Assembly: GCA_934339135.1 (NCBI GenBank)
Contig: CAKRHP010000010.1
Coordinates: 1-64,000 of the forward strand
Origin: an uncultured Lachnospiraceae bacterium
GTDB lineage: Bacteria > Bacillota > Clostridia > Lachnospirales > Lachnospiraceae
Direction of reading: 5' to 3'
Length of the DNA stretch: 64,000 nt
A program made the position numbers and the translations under genes. The notes beneath the pieces were generated by a model, which made no database searches, was not told the DNA's origin, and saw nothing but the letters and a program-made list of their open reading frames with translations. Position 1 is the first letter of the stretch. Every line of letters starts with the position of its first letter. Positions 25,259 to 32,883 of the stretch are shown one piece after another.

Positions 25259-25867
25259 ATGCTGGATAATGAACAATTGGAGCAGATCCAGAAAAAGCTC
25301 CAAAAAAATATAACTCCCAAAAGATACCGTCATACCATTGGCGTTATGCATACCTCGATTTCCATGGCAATGCGCTATGGTGTCGATCTGCAGCAGGCGG
25401 CTTTAGCCGGTTTACTGCATGACTGTGCCAAGTGCCTTGACGACAGGGAAATGCTGCGACAGTGTGAAAAATACGGCATCTCTTGCAATAAAACAGAAAA
25501 AAAGCAGCCATATCTTCTTCATGCAAAGCTTGGTGCCTGTTATGCCGCCAAAAAGTACGGAGTGGAAGAGGAGTCAGTCTGCAGTGCCATACGATATCAT
25601 ACCACGGGACGTCCCGGTATGAGTCTGCTGGAATCGATCGTATTTACCGCGGATTATATTGAGCCAAACCGCAAAATGCTGGAACATCTTCCAGCCATCC
25701 GCAAAATGGCATTTATTGATCTGGAAGAGGCTGTCTATATGATCCTTCGGGATACCGTAGCGTACCTTGGCAAGGGCAGCAAAGAGAAAACGGATCAGAT
25801 TGAGCATCACACCCTGGAAGCATATGATTACTACAAACAATTACACGAAAAAAAGTATGTGAAATAA
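25259..25867 (+). CDS. yqeK: HD-domain hydrolase YqeK (diadenosine tetraphosphatase type)
   Basis: HD-superfamily phosphohydrolase, 202 residues. YqeK members hydrolyse Ap4A to ADP. Metal ligands are visible: YRHTIGV (first His), LLHDCAKCL (HD pair) and IRYHTTGRPGM (later His), with FTADYIEPNR supplying the final Asp. It sits directly between nadD and rsfS, as in Bacillus. RBS is AAAGGAAG in the end of nadD. Confidence 0.92.
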   Translation: MLDNEQLEQIQKKLQKNITPKRYRHTIGVMHTSISMAMRYGVDLQQAALAGLLHDCAKCLDDREMLRQCEKYGISCNKTEKKQPYLLHAKLGACYAAKKYGVEEESVCSAIRYHTTGRPGMSLLESIVFTADYIEPNRKMLEHLPAIRKMAFIDLEEAVYMILRDTVAYLGKGSKEKTDQIEHHTLEAYDYYKQLHEKKYVK

Positions 25868-25884
25868 AAGAAAGGAAATATTCT

Positions 25885-26238
25885 ATGGAACAGTCAAAGA
25901 AAATGACATTAACCGCTTATGAAGCATTAGATGAGAAAAAAGCCGAGGAGATTAAGGTCATTGGCATCGGTGAGATCTCCATTCTGGCCGATTATTTTAT
26001 CATTGCGGGAGGCGGAAGCAAACCGCAGCTGCAGGCAATGATCAATAATGTCCAGGAAAAGATGCATGAAGCCGGCTTTGATGTGAAGCGAATCGAGGGG
26101 AACCGGGATAGCAGCTGGATTCTAATGGATTACGGAGATCTGGTGGTGCATCTGTTCAACCGGGATGACCGTCTGTTCTATGATCTGGAACATATTTGGT
26201 CAGACGGTAAACCAATTGATATTGAAACGCTTCATTGA
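25885..26238 (+). CDS. rsfS: Ribosomal silencing factor RsfS
   Basis: DUF143/RsfS protein of 117 residues. It binds ribosomal protein uL14 and blocks joining of 30S and 50S subunits, slowing translation in starvation. Family motifs: KKAEEIKVIGIGEISILADYF, the conserved EGNRDSSWILMDYGDLVVHLF and the DLEHIWSDG end. RBS is AAAGGAAA. It is the last gene of the yhbY operon. Its stop codon is immediately followed by a LexA box and the lexA promoter, leaving no space for a terminator. Confidence 0.94.
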   Translation: MEQSKKMTLTAYEALDEKKAEEIKVIGIGEISILADYFIIAGGGSKPQLQAMINNVQEKMHEAGFDVKRIEGNRDSSWILMDYGDLVVHLFNRDDRLFYDLEHIWSDGKPIDIETLH

Positions 26239-26297
26239 GAACATTTGTTTGACAAAAAAACATACTTGTGATATTCTTATAAAAAGAACTTGTGTTT
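26239..26297 (+). promoter_or_regulatory. lexA promoter with two SOS (LexA) boxes
   Basis: TTGACA (26249-26254), 17 bases, TATTCT (26272-26277). GAAC-ATTT-GTTT (26239-26250) overlaps the -35 box and GAAC-TTGT-GTTT (26286-26297) lies at the expected start of transcription. Both differ from GAAC-N4-GTTC at the last base only. This is the arrangement expected for autorepression of lexA. Confidence 0.8.
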
Positions 26298-26391
26298 GCA
26301 TTTTTGTGTATTAAAAATGCTCATAACGTAGTGTAAATCCAACGAGAATTGCAAAGCAATTCTTGAAGGGCAAAACGCTGGTTTTGCCCTT
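26298..26391 (+). promoter_or_regulatory. Three successive perfect hairpins in the lexA leader
   Basis: GCATTTTT/AAAAATGC (26298-26305 and 26313-26320), AGAATTGC-AAA-GCAATTCT (26345-26363) and AAGGGCAAAAC-GCTG-GTTTTGCCCTT (26366-26391) follow each other in the untranslated leader of about 135 bases. None has a proper T tract. They may affect mRNA stability or translation, or be a small inserted repeat. Confidence 0.65.
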
Positions 26392-26417
26392 GAATACCAG
26401 AAAAGGAGACTCCTACT

Positions 26418-27032
26418 GTGGAAAAAGGAAGAATATCACCAAAACAATTAGAAATACTGGAATATATCAAATCAGAAATATTAAACCGTGGATACCCGCC
26501 AGCCGTCCGTGAGATCTGTGAGGCTGTGCATCTGAAATCAACATCCTCCGTTCATTCTCATCTGGAGACTCTTGAGAAAAACGGCTATATCCGCCGTGAT
26601 CCTACGAAGCCCCGTGCGATCGAAATTGTAGACGATGATTTCAATCTTGTCCGCCGGGAGATTGTAAATGTTCCTTTGATTGGAAGCGTTGCTGCCGGAG
26701 AACCGATATTTGCAGAGCAGAATATCGAAGGATATTTTCCACTGCTGGCAGATGATATGCCTTCCGGAGAAGCATTTATGCTGAAGGTCAAGGGAGAGAG
26801 TATGATCAATGTTGGCATTTATGATGGAGATCATATTATCGTACATAAACAAAATACTGCACGCAACGGCGATTTGGTGGTTGCATTGGTTGACGATTCC
26901 GCTACGGTAAAAACCTTCTACAAAGAGAAAGGTCATTTCCGTTTACAGCCGGAAAATGATACCATGGAACCGATCATTGTCAATGAGGTAGAGATTCTTG
27001 GAACCGTTGCAGGTTTATACCGCAGATATTAG
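26418..27032 (+). CDS. lexA: SOS transcriptional repressor LexA
   Basis: Repressor of the DNA-damage response, 204 residues. The N-terminal winged helix (ISPKQLEILEYI...STSSVHSHLETLEKNGYI) binds SOS boxes. The C-terminal S24 autoprotease has its cleavage site at A93-G94 (SVAAGEPI), the nucleophile S128 in GESMIN and the lysine K165 in ATVKTF. RecA filaments trigger self-cleavage. The start is GTG 26418 after AAAGGAG. Its promoter carries two LexA boxes, and a YneA-like gene with three more boxes lies downstream. Confidence 0.97.
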   Translation: MEKGRISPKQLEILEYIKSEILNRGYPPAVREICEAVHLKSTSSVHSHLETLEKNGYIRRDPTKPRAIEIVDDDFNLVRREIVNVPLIGSVAAGEPIFAEQNIEGYFPLLADDMPSGEAFMLKVKGESMINVGIYDGDHIIVHKQNTARNGDLVVALVDDSATVKTFYKEKGHFRLQPENDTMEPIIVNEVEILGTVAGLYRRY

Positions 27033-27057
27033 ATAGAGACTAATAAAAACCGATTAC

Positions 27058-27096
27058 AAAACCTGATCACGTTGAATTCGTGATCAGGTTTTCTTT
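27058..27096 (+). terminator. Terminator after lexA
   Basis: AAAACCTGATCAC (27058-27070) and GTGATCAGGTTTT (27080-27092) form a 13-bp perfect stem followed by CTTT. Confidence 0.9.
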
Positions 27097-27109
27097 ATAA
27101 ATTTCATCA

Positions 27110-27180
27110 GAACTTTTGTTCGATTTTCTATTGACAAACATTTGTTCGCGTGTTATATTATTATCACAGAACAGATGTTT
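27110..27180 (+). promoter_or_regulatory. Promoter with three SOS boxes before the YneA-like gene
   Basis: TTGACA (27131-27136), 17 bases, TATATT (27154-27159). Boxes: perfect GAAC-TTTT-GTTC (27110-27121), AAAC-ATTT-GTTC (27136-27147, in the spacer) and GAAC-AGAT-GTTT (27169-27180). Tight LexA control is expected. Confidence 0.85.
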
Positions 27181-27225
27181 GTATTGATAAAACGTTATAT
27201 AGGATTTTATCGAATGGAGGTCATT

Positions 27226-27570
27226 ATGATGAAAAATTACAAATTTATTGTACCATGCGTGATCATTGCATTTCTGATGGGACTGCTTGTTATGAGCGGT
27301 ATCAGCAGGATCTCAGCATCACCAGCGAGAACACAGGCTGCCAATATCCGCGAGAAGCGTATCGTATCTGTTATGGTAGAGGAGAATGATAGTATCTGGT
27401 CTATTGCAGAGCGTTACTACACAGAGGAATGTGGCTCCATGAAAGATTATATTGCAGAAATCAAAAAATGTAATTCCATCACAACTGACACCATTTACGC
27501 CGGTCGGCCACTGATCCTGCCTGTCTGGGCATCGGATGCAGAACTTCCGGCTCTAGAAAAGAGTCTGTAA
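27226..27570 (+). CDS. YneA-like SOS cell-division inhibitor (TM + LysM)
   Basis: Protein of 114 residues: one N-terminal membrane helix (about 6-25, FIVPCVIIAFLMGLLVMSGI) and an outer LysM-like domain (VMVEENDSIWSIAERYY ... ITTDTIYAGRPLILP). That is the build of Bacillus YneA, which halts septation during DNA damage. The SOS promoter and position next to lexA support this role, although in Bacillus the two genes are divergent and here both point the same way. GGAGG lies five bases before ATG 27226; ATG 27229 is equally possible. Identification rests on layout and context; I cannot measure similarity. Confidence 0.78.
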   Translation: MMKNYKFIVPCVIIAFLMGLLVMSGISRISASPARTQAANIREKRIVSVMVEENDSIWSIAERYYTEECGSMKDYIAEIKKCNSITTDTIYAGRPLILPVWASDAELPALEKSL

Positions 27571-27730
27571 TCCCCCCGTTTTCCCTTGCTTTGTCATACT
27601 TCAGATAGAAAGCCTGCGAGAACTTTTACAATCTTTTCTTTTGATATGATTTATCACATCTGTTTTTATGTGCCTTATACTACACAATAACCCCCTTTCT
27701 GCATATAGATTCTCGCTGAAATACATTTGT

Positions 27731-27776
27731 ATCCGCCGGAATATGGATCTCTTTCAAGTCCGGCGGATTTTAATTT
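27731..27776 (+). terminator. Terminator downstream of the YneA-like gene
   Basis: ATCCGCCGGA (27731-27740) and TCCGGCGGAT (27759-27768) form a 10-bp perfect stem followed by TTTAATTTT. It lies 160 bases past the stop. The rest of the 310-base gap (27571-27880) is AT-rich with only the amidase promoter. Confidence 0.88.
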
Positions 27777-27807
27777 TCTCCGGAATATTTTACTTTTTGC
27801 CTTGAAT

Positions 27808-27835
27808 TTGCAACATTTATTTTGTAGTATATTAT
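27808..27835 (+). promoter_or_regulatory. Candidate amidase promoter
   Basis: TTGCAA (27808-27813), 16 bases, TATTAT (27830-27835). Confidence 0.45.
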
Positions 27836-27880
27836 GATGTATAACCATAGAACAACCACAAAAGAAATGAGGAAAATACA

Positions 27881-29287
27881 TTGAAAAATGCCAAAAGCTT
27901 AATCTGCTTGTTATTATTGACCCTGATGTTCAGCATCCTTTCGTTTCATCCTGATACAACATCCGCAGAGGATACTGTCGGAGAAGTAGAGGTAGAAACG
28001 GATGAACTGGAGAATATCGCCTATGATACCGAGGATACCGAGGGTGTCTTCTTAGACATCGATGTAACGCCGGATGAATACGATCGTTCTGTTTATTCTG
28101 CCGCCTTTAGCACCATATATCTGGAAGAGACCACAACCGAAGGGGAACAGGAACTTTCCCTCTTTACCGACCGCAGCCTGAAAGATTCTCATCAGATTCA
28201 AACAACTATTAATGAAGAAAAAGGGATTCTGACTTGCGTATTTCCTAACACTTACAATGCTGTGGGAACACTGAAGCAGGCAGTTACCAATTCCTTTGTA
28301 AAAAATATATCTGTGTCACAAACCGATATTCATGTCACCGTAACCATTAAATACCAGTCAACCTGTGTAGTTTCTACCATATATGACGAACAGGGGATTT
28401 CCTTTACCTTTTCCAAAGCATCTTACTCCATGCGCATCCACCTTCCGGAGGGAGTAACAAAAGAGCAGATTAAGGATACGGATTATTATTACGACCACAA
28501 ATTCGTTCTGAAAATTCCTGGAAAATGGAAGAGCTTTTACGATAAATATCCTATTTTCCAAAAAAATAACGTCATCACTTCTTTAAACGTTTCCCAATCG
28601 GGCAACCATACGCTGATCACTGTAAAGACATCGAAACTGCAGGGGTACAAATACGAACAACAGGGTGATTATCTTTTCGTAACCGTAGGCAATCCCCGCT
28701 CAATTTACAAAAATATCGTTGTCCTGGATGCCGGACATGGTGGAAAAGATTTTGGAGCCAGAAGCCGTGGCGCCAAAGAAAAAAATATCAACTACAAAAT
28801 AATATATACGCTTGCGAAAGAATACTTTAACAACCCTGCCTCTAATGTAAAAGCATACTGGTCCCGTTACAATGATAAATTTATATCTTTATCTGCCAGA
28901 GCAAGATTTGCATCTGAAGTTCAGGCAGATCTCTTTGTAAGCCTTCATATGAACAGTGCACCAAACAAAAAAGCAAACGGGATGGAGGTTTATTATGCCC
29001 GCAGCAATAACAAAGTATCCTCTATAGGACTCACAAGCCAGACACTGGCACGACGCATGCATGACCAGCTGGAAAGTAATCTCAGTATCCCAAGTCGGGG
29101 TGTCAAAAAGGCAGAGTTTTATGTATTACGTCACAACACCGTTCCCGCGATTCTCGTGGAACTTGGATTTATTTCCGGAAACAAGGATCATAACAAGATT
29201 ACATCCTCCAGTTACCAGAAAAATGCCGCCAAAAATATTTATGACTGCATTTCCAATGTGTTTAAAGCATATCCAACCGGCCGGTAA
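27881..29287 (+). CDS. N-acetylmuramoyl-L-alanine amidase (Amidase_3)
   Basis: Secreted zinc hydrolase, 468 residues, that cuts the bond between muramic acid and the peptide stem. Signal peptide: KNAKSLICLLLLTLMFSIL. Residues about 27-275 form a beta-rich, acidic N-terminal region (AMIN-like in character). The catalytic domain starts near residue 280: VVLDAGHGGKDFGA (first zinc His), KEKNINYKI (zinc Glu), ADLFVSLHMNSAP (second zinc His) and PAILVELGFIS (catalytic Glu). The start is TTG 27881 after ATGAGG. Probably used in daughter cell separation or wall turnover. Confidence 0.9.
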   Translation: MKNAKSLICLLLLTLMFSILSFHPDTTSAEDTVGEVEVETDELENIAYDTEDTEGVFLDIDVTPDEYDRSVYSAAFSTIYLEETTTEGEQELSLFTDRSLKDSHQIQTTINEEKGILTCVFPNTYNAVGTLKQAVTNSFVKNISVSQTDIHVTVTIKYQSTCVVSTIYDEQGISFTFSKASYSMRIHLPEGVTKEQIKDTDYYYDHKFVLKIPGKWKSFYDKYPIFQKNNVITSLNVSQSGNHTLITVKTSKLQGYKYEQQGDYLFVTVGNPRSIYKNIVVLDAGHGGKDFGARSRGAKEKNINYKIIYTLAKEYFNNPASNVKAYWSRYNDKFISLSARARFASEVQADLFVSLHMNSAPNKKANGMEVYYARSNNKVSSIGLTSQTLARRMHDQLESNLSIPSRGVKKAEFYVLRHNTVPAILVELGFISGNKDHNKITSSSYQKNAAKNIYDCISNVFKAYPTGR

Positions 29288-29333
29288 CCTCAAACACAAA
29301 TAAATTGGCAGACATGGTATCTATTAGATTTCA

Positions 29334-30398
29334 TTATTTTTTACGAAGTGTAACCGCATCCGCAGCGCTTCTTTTCTGGGCATCATCCATAGCTGCGTAG
29401 TGCTTCCTTGTGGTATTCACATCATTATGTCCCAGAACCTCTGCCACAAGATAAATGTCACCTGTCTGCTGATAAAGTGCCGTACCATAGGTACTGCGAA
29501 GCTTGTGAGGGGTAATATGCTTAAAGGTCGTAATCTGGGATGTATATTCATTTACCAGATTCTCCACTCCCTGCACGCTAATTCGTCGTTTTTGAATGGA
29601 GTAGAAGAGTGCATGTTCATGTCCCTCTTTTGCCTTTACATGAACACGTTCTTCTGTAATGTAATTCTTCAGAGCCTCTGCAACCTCTGCTCCAAAATAT
29701 ACATATTCTTCTTTACCACCTTTTCGAATGATCCGGATACGATTATTCCGAAAATCCACATCCTCAATATCCAAACCCACACATTCCGAAACACGAATCC
29801 CTGTTCCCAAAAACAGAGTAAATATTGCGATGTTACGCAATTTGTTTTTCTCATAATAAACCCTTTTCATACCGGACAAATTGTCCCCGCCTCGTTCTAC
29901 AAGATCCAGAAGCTCACTGACTTCCTCCGGATCAAGCCTGATAATTTCCCTTTCATGAAGCTTCGGCATATCTACAACAACAGTAGGATTGTTCTTAATG
30001 AGATCTCTTTTTTGATAATACAGAAAAAAGCTTCTCAACGAAGCAAACTTACGCTTAATACCACGTTCATCATTCGTGAACACCTGATCCTCGTACTTAT
30101 AATACTTAAGATATTCCAGGTATTCCTCAATATCAACCGGCTGAAGCTGTTCCAGATCCTGAAGACGGATATCTGTCATCTGTGTCTCCTGAAACATAGG
30201 ATTCTGCGTCAAAAGAAATCGAAAAAAGGTACGGATGTCATATCCGTAACCAATTCGTGTCTTGGCAGTCGTCGTTGGTTCAATTCCGCGAAAATAATCC
30301 CGGCAAAAAGACGGCATTGTCTTTAAAAGTTCCCGCAATTTAATTGTATTTTGATTGGTCGTACTTTGACGATACGTTTGTATATTAGATGTTCCCAT
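29334..30398 (-). CDS. Tyrosine recombinase (XerC/XerD-like integrase)
   Basis: Site-specific recombinase, 354 residues. An N-terminal SAM-like core-binding domain (about 20-150) is followed by the catalytic domain with R in GTGIRVSE, H-x-x-R in TPHKLRSTYGT, H in LGHNDVNTT and the nucleophile Tyr in RKHYAA. It may be a chromosomal Xer protein or an orphan integrase. ATG 30398 is chosen because AAGGAGC lies upstream, although 12 bases away; the upstream ATGs at 30473 and 30443 give a hydrophobic extension not expected in a recombinase. No attachment sites or excisionase are visible. Confidence 0.85.
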   Translation of the reverse strand: MGTSNIQTYRQSTTNQNTIKLRELLKTMPSFCRDYFRGIEPTTTAKTRIGYGYDIRTFFRFLLTQNPMFQETQMTDIRLQDLEQLQPVDIEEYLEYLKYYKYEDQVFTNDERGIKRKFASLRSFFLYYQKRDLIKNNPTVVVDMPKLHEREIIRLDPEEVSELLDLVERGGDNLSGMKRVYYEKNKLRNIAIFTLFLGTGIRVSECVGLDIEDVDFRNNRIRIIRKGGKEEYVYFGAEVAEALKNYITEERVHVKAKEGHEHALFYSIQKRRISVQGVENLVNEYTSQITTFKHITPHKLRSTYGTALYQQTGDIYLVAEVLGHNDVNTTRKHYAAMDDAQKRSAADAVTLRKK

Positions 30399-30490
30399 AA
30401 GTATAAACAAGCTCCTTAAACAAAAAATAAGTGCGAATGGATACATAAAAGTATTCATTGAAAATATGTTCATTATCCATAATTTCAGAA

Positions 30491-30631
30491 AATACAGGCT
30501 TTTATGGAATATATATTACCATATCTTGGAAAATGGCGCAAGCTCTATTTGAAAAACTAGGGTTTATCCAAGAGAGTGATTTTGAGAAAGACAGATACTA
30601 CTATCTGCCCTGGTTCGATAAAATCTTTTGA
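30491..30631 (+). pseudogene. Remnant of a GNAT-type acetyltransferase C-terminus
   Basis: An open frame on the plus strand reads NTGFYGIYITISWKMAQ, then ALFEKLGFIQESDF, and ends YYLPWFDKIF before a TGA at 30629. The pattern (beta strand, helix, then LFEKLGF) is typical of the last part of GNAT N-acetyltransferases. There is no start or N-terminal domain; further upstream the frame runs antisense into the recombinase. Its end overlaps the blaI 3' end by 31 bases. Probably a truncated gene left by rearrangement. Confidence 0.45.
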
Positions 30632-30966
30632 AGCTCATTCAGTTCTGATGAACTAAGCTTTTTATTTGCCATATATGACTGTATAAAATTTTCCAAGGAT
30701 CCATTATACATTTGATTTAACAATGCCTTTGTTTCAATTTCCTGAATTTTTCTTTTTGTAATATTCGCACGACAAATAAAGCCAGGATCTTCCCGGGTAA
30801 CAGCACCTTTGTCAATCAGACGTTTGATAACCGTATATGTGGTGTTTTTTTCCCAGCCAATATATTCTTTGATGATCTTAGAAATATCTCTGGCCGCCAG
30901 AGCCTTATTAGACCATAGCAACTCCATAACATTTAATTCTCCTTCATGTAAACGTATCTCTTTCAT
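30601..30966 (-). CDS. BlaI/MecI/CopY-family transcriptional repressor
   Basis: Winged-helix repressor of 121 residues: LHEGELNVMELLWSNKALAARDISK, then the recognition region GWEKNTTYTVIKRLIDKGAVTRE, then a dimerisation tail. BlaI/MecI repressors bind TACA/TGTA palindromes and are usually inactivated by cleavage by a BlaR1/MecR1 sensor. No such sensor gene lies beside it here. The upstream region is full of TCTAC/GTAGA palindromes, so self-regulation is likely. The flanking recombinase and gene remnant suggest an acquired segment. Confidence 0.88.
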   Translation of the reverse strand: MKEIRLHEGELNVMELLWSNKALAARDISKIIKEYIGWEKNTTYTVIKRLIDKGAVTREDPGFICRANITKRKIQEIETKALLNQMYNGSLENFIQSYMANKKLSSSELNELQKILSNQGR

Positions 30967-31059
30967 GGATTAATCCTCCAGTTTCTTGTAAAACCCCTTA
31001 GCACAATAAAATGATATTGCGCATTACAAAAAAGCAACCCCTTTTTCTATTTCCATAAC

Positions 31060-31317
31060 ATTCTACAAATGTATCATTGTAGAATAGCGTTGTAGAATAT
31101 TCTCAAAAACAGATCTGCTTTTATTCTACTCACTTAGAAGACATTCGTCAACGGGAATATGTCTAAAAAATTACGGTCATTTTAATTCATTTTGCACAAA
31201 AATTAAATATATTACATGTTATTTACATTTTCTACGAACAAGTTTATATCAATCATTTTTTCTACTTTCGTAGAATACACTATTCTCATATTCATTCAGC
31301 TGTCTACTTTTGTAGAC
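31060..31317 (-). promoter_or_regulatory. Cluster of BlaI-type operator palindromes
   Basis: Sites: ATTCTACAA-N8-TTGTAGAAT (31060-31085) plus a further TTGTAGAA half-site (31090-31097); TTCTAC-TTTC-GTAGAA (31260-31275); GTCTAC-TTTT-GTAGAC (31302-31317, overlapping the rluD stop). The 337-base gap 30967-31303 holds nothing else that I can call a gene. Confidence 0.65.
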
Positions 31318-32233
31318 TACCGAGTTGTCGCAATAATTTATCAAAATATTCCGGCAACGGAGCATCAAATTCCATATATTCTCCGGTTCGTGGATGGATA
31401 AATCCCAGTGTTTTGGCATGAAGCGTCTGCCCCGTCAAATGAAAAGGATTTTTCTGCTGGCCATAAACCCGATCTCCCAAAATCGGATGCCCAATACTTG
31501 CCATATGCACGCGAATCTGATGAGTCCGTCCTGTTTCCAATTGACATTCCACATAAGTGTATTTATTATTTAAATGATCAAGAATATGATAATGCGTGAC
31601 CGCATCTTTCCCATTCTTTTCATTAATGGCCATTTTTTTGCGGTCTACCGGATGACGTCCGATTTTTCCAGCAACTGTGCCATCTTCTGCAAGATGTCCC
31701 AATACGATCGCATGATATTTTCGTGTGATGGTATGCTCTTTCAGCTGCTTAGCAATACATCGGTGTGCCTGGTCGTTTTTGCAGGCAACAATAACCCCTG
31801 TGGTATCCTGATCAATACGATGAACAATTCCCGGACGCATCACACCATTAATGCCAGATAAGGAATTCTTACAGTGATACATCAGTCCGTTTACGATCGT
31901 GCTGTGATAATGTCCCGGTGCCGGATGAACCACCATCTGCTTGGGCTTATTGATCAGAATAATATCCTCATCCTCATAAAGTATATCCAACGGAATATTC
32001 TCCGGTTCTATCTCCGGCTCTGTTAAAGAAGGTACATCAAAAGTAACCGTATCTCCAGGATTTACCTTATAGCTTGCCTTGGACGGTTTCTGATCAATCT
32101 GTACGCAGCCTTCTTTAATATTCTTCTGTATAAAAGACCTGGAAAACTCTGCATGCTTCTGCGCCAGAAGCGCGTCCAGACGAGTTCCTGCCTCCTCCGG
32201 TACCACAATAAATTCAATCCTTTGTTCTGCCAT
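31304..32233 (-). CDS. RluD-family 23S rRNA/tRNA pseudouridine synthase
   Basis: RluA/RluD-type pseudouridine synthase, 309 residues. An S4 RNA-binding domain (about 12-75, EEAGTRLDALLAQKHAEFSR) is followed by the catalytic domain with HRIDQDTTGVIV, where the Asp is catalytic, and the conserved GRTHQIRVHMASIGHPILGD. Likely targets are helix 69 uridines of 23S rRNA, but related paralogues modify other RNAs. It lies after lspA, the usual Firmicute pair. The leader is AAAGGCATGG plus nine bases, which opens a 10-codon reading frame overlapping this start in another frame. Confidence 0.9.
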   Translation of the reverse strand: MAEQRIEFIVVPEEAGTRLDALLAQKHAEFSRSFIQKNIKEGCVQIDQKPSKASYKVNPGDTVTFDVPSLTEPEIEPENIPLDILYEDEDIILINKPKQMVVHPAPGHYHSTIVNGLMYHCKNSLSGINGVMRPGIVHRIDQDTTGVIVACKNDQAHRCIAKQLKEHTITRKYHAIVLGHLAEDGTVAGKIGRHPVDRKKMAINEKNGKDAVTHYHILDHLNNKYTYVECQLETGRTHQIRVHMASIGHPILGDRVYGQQKNPFHLTGQTLHAKTLGFIHPRTGEYMEFDAPLPEYFDKLLRQLGSLQK

Positions 32234-32299
32234 AATTATAAACCATGCCTTTCCTGATCCTGTATCCCCTCTTCTGAATACACCAAGTGTTACCTGAAT

Positions 32300-32788
32300 C
32301 TAATTTTTGTGATATATCTTCAGATCCTCTTCCTGATACACAAACCCGATCAATACAGCCAGCGCAACAGCTGAAATCACCACATAACAATCCGCTAAAT
32401 TAAAGATTGGAAAATCAATTACTTTAGCATAAAGAAAATCAATCACATATCCATGAATAATCCTATCATACATATTCCCAACAGCCCCTGCCGCCAGCAT
32501 GATTCCAAAGAAACGTACGGGCAGATAATGAAGGGTATCCGGCGTTTTGATCAGAATATACAAAATCACTGCCAGAATAAATGCCGTTAAAATAACCAGA
32601 AAAATCTGTTTATTCTGCAAAATTCCAAATGCAGCTCCATAATTTTTAAGATATTGAAGCACAAATAAATCGCCAATCACCTTCTTCGCCTCATGTCCCT
32701 GAAGGCATGTGTCAGCTGCATATTTACTCCATTGATCCAGCGCAAATAATACAACAAAAAGAAGAATTCCCTTGATATATTTTTTCAT
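32300..32788 (-). CDS. lspA: Lipoprotein signal peptidase (signal peptidase II)
   Basis: Membrane aspartic protease, 162 residues, with four membrane helices; it removes signal peptides from prolipoproteins such as the two lipoproteins inferred in this window. The catalytic aspartates are in AVGNMYDRI and FNLADCYVVI. ATG 32788 follows AAGGAGATC at nine bases; an in-frame ATG at 32860 lies in the preceding terminator stem. rluD follows on the same strand. Confidence 0.94.
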   Translation of the reverse strand: MKKYIKGILLFVVLFALDQWSKYAADTCLQGHEAKKVIGDLFVLQYLKNYGAAFGILQNKQIFLVILTAFILAVILYILIKTPDTLHYLPVRFFGIMLAAGAVGNMYDRIIHGYVIDFLYAKVIDFPIFNLADCYVVISAVALAVLIGFVYQEEDLKIYHKN

Positions 32789-32806
32789 CGTATTGATCTC
32801 CTTCCG

Positions 32807-32850
32807 AAAAAAACTGCCAAACCAAAGCTGACTGCGTCTGGTCTGGCAGT
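32807..32850 (-). terminator. Terminator after the DivIVA-like gene
   Basis: On the minus strand, ACTGCCAGACCA (32850-32839) pairs with TGGTTTGGCAGT (32824-32813), followed by seven T. The lspA ribosome binding site begins right after the T tract, so lspA and rluD are read by leak-through or from a start close by. Confidence 0.82.
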
Positions 32851-32883
32851 AATGATTCATTGTTCATTAACCTCTGTAAAAGA

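Noticed and set aside
29288..31303. Complete integrative element around the recombinase
   Set aside because: No excisionase, attachment repeats, relaxase or tRNA gene seen; only scattered remnants.
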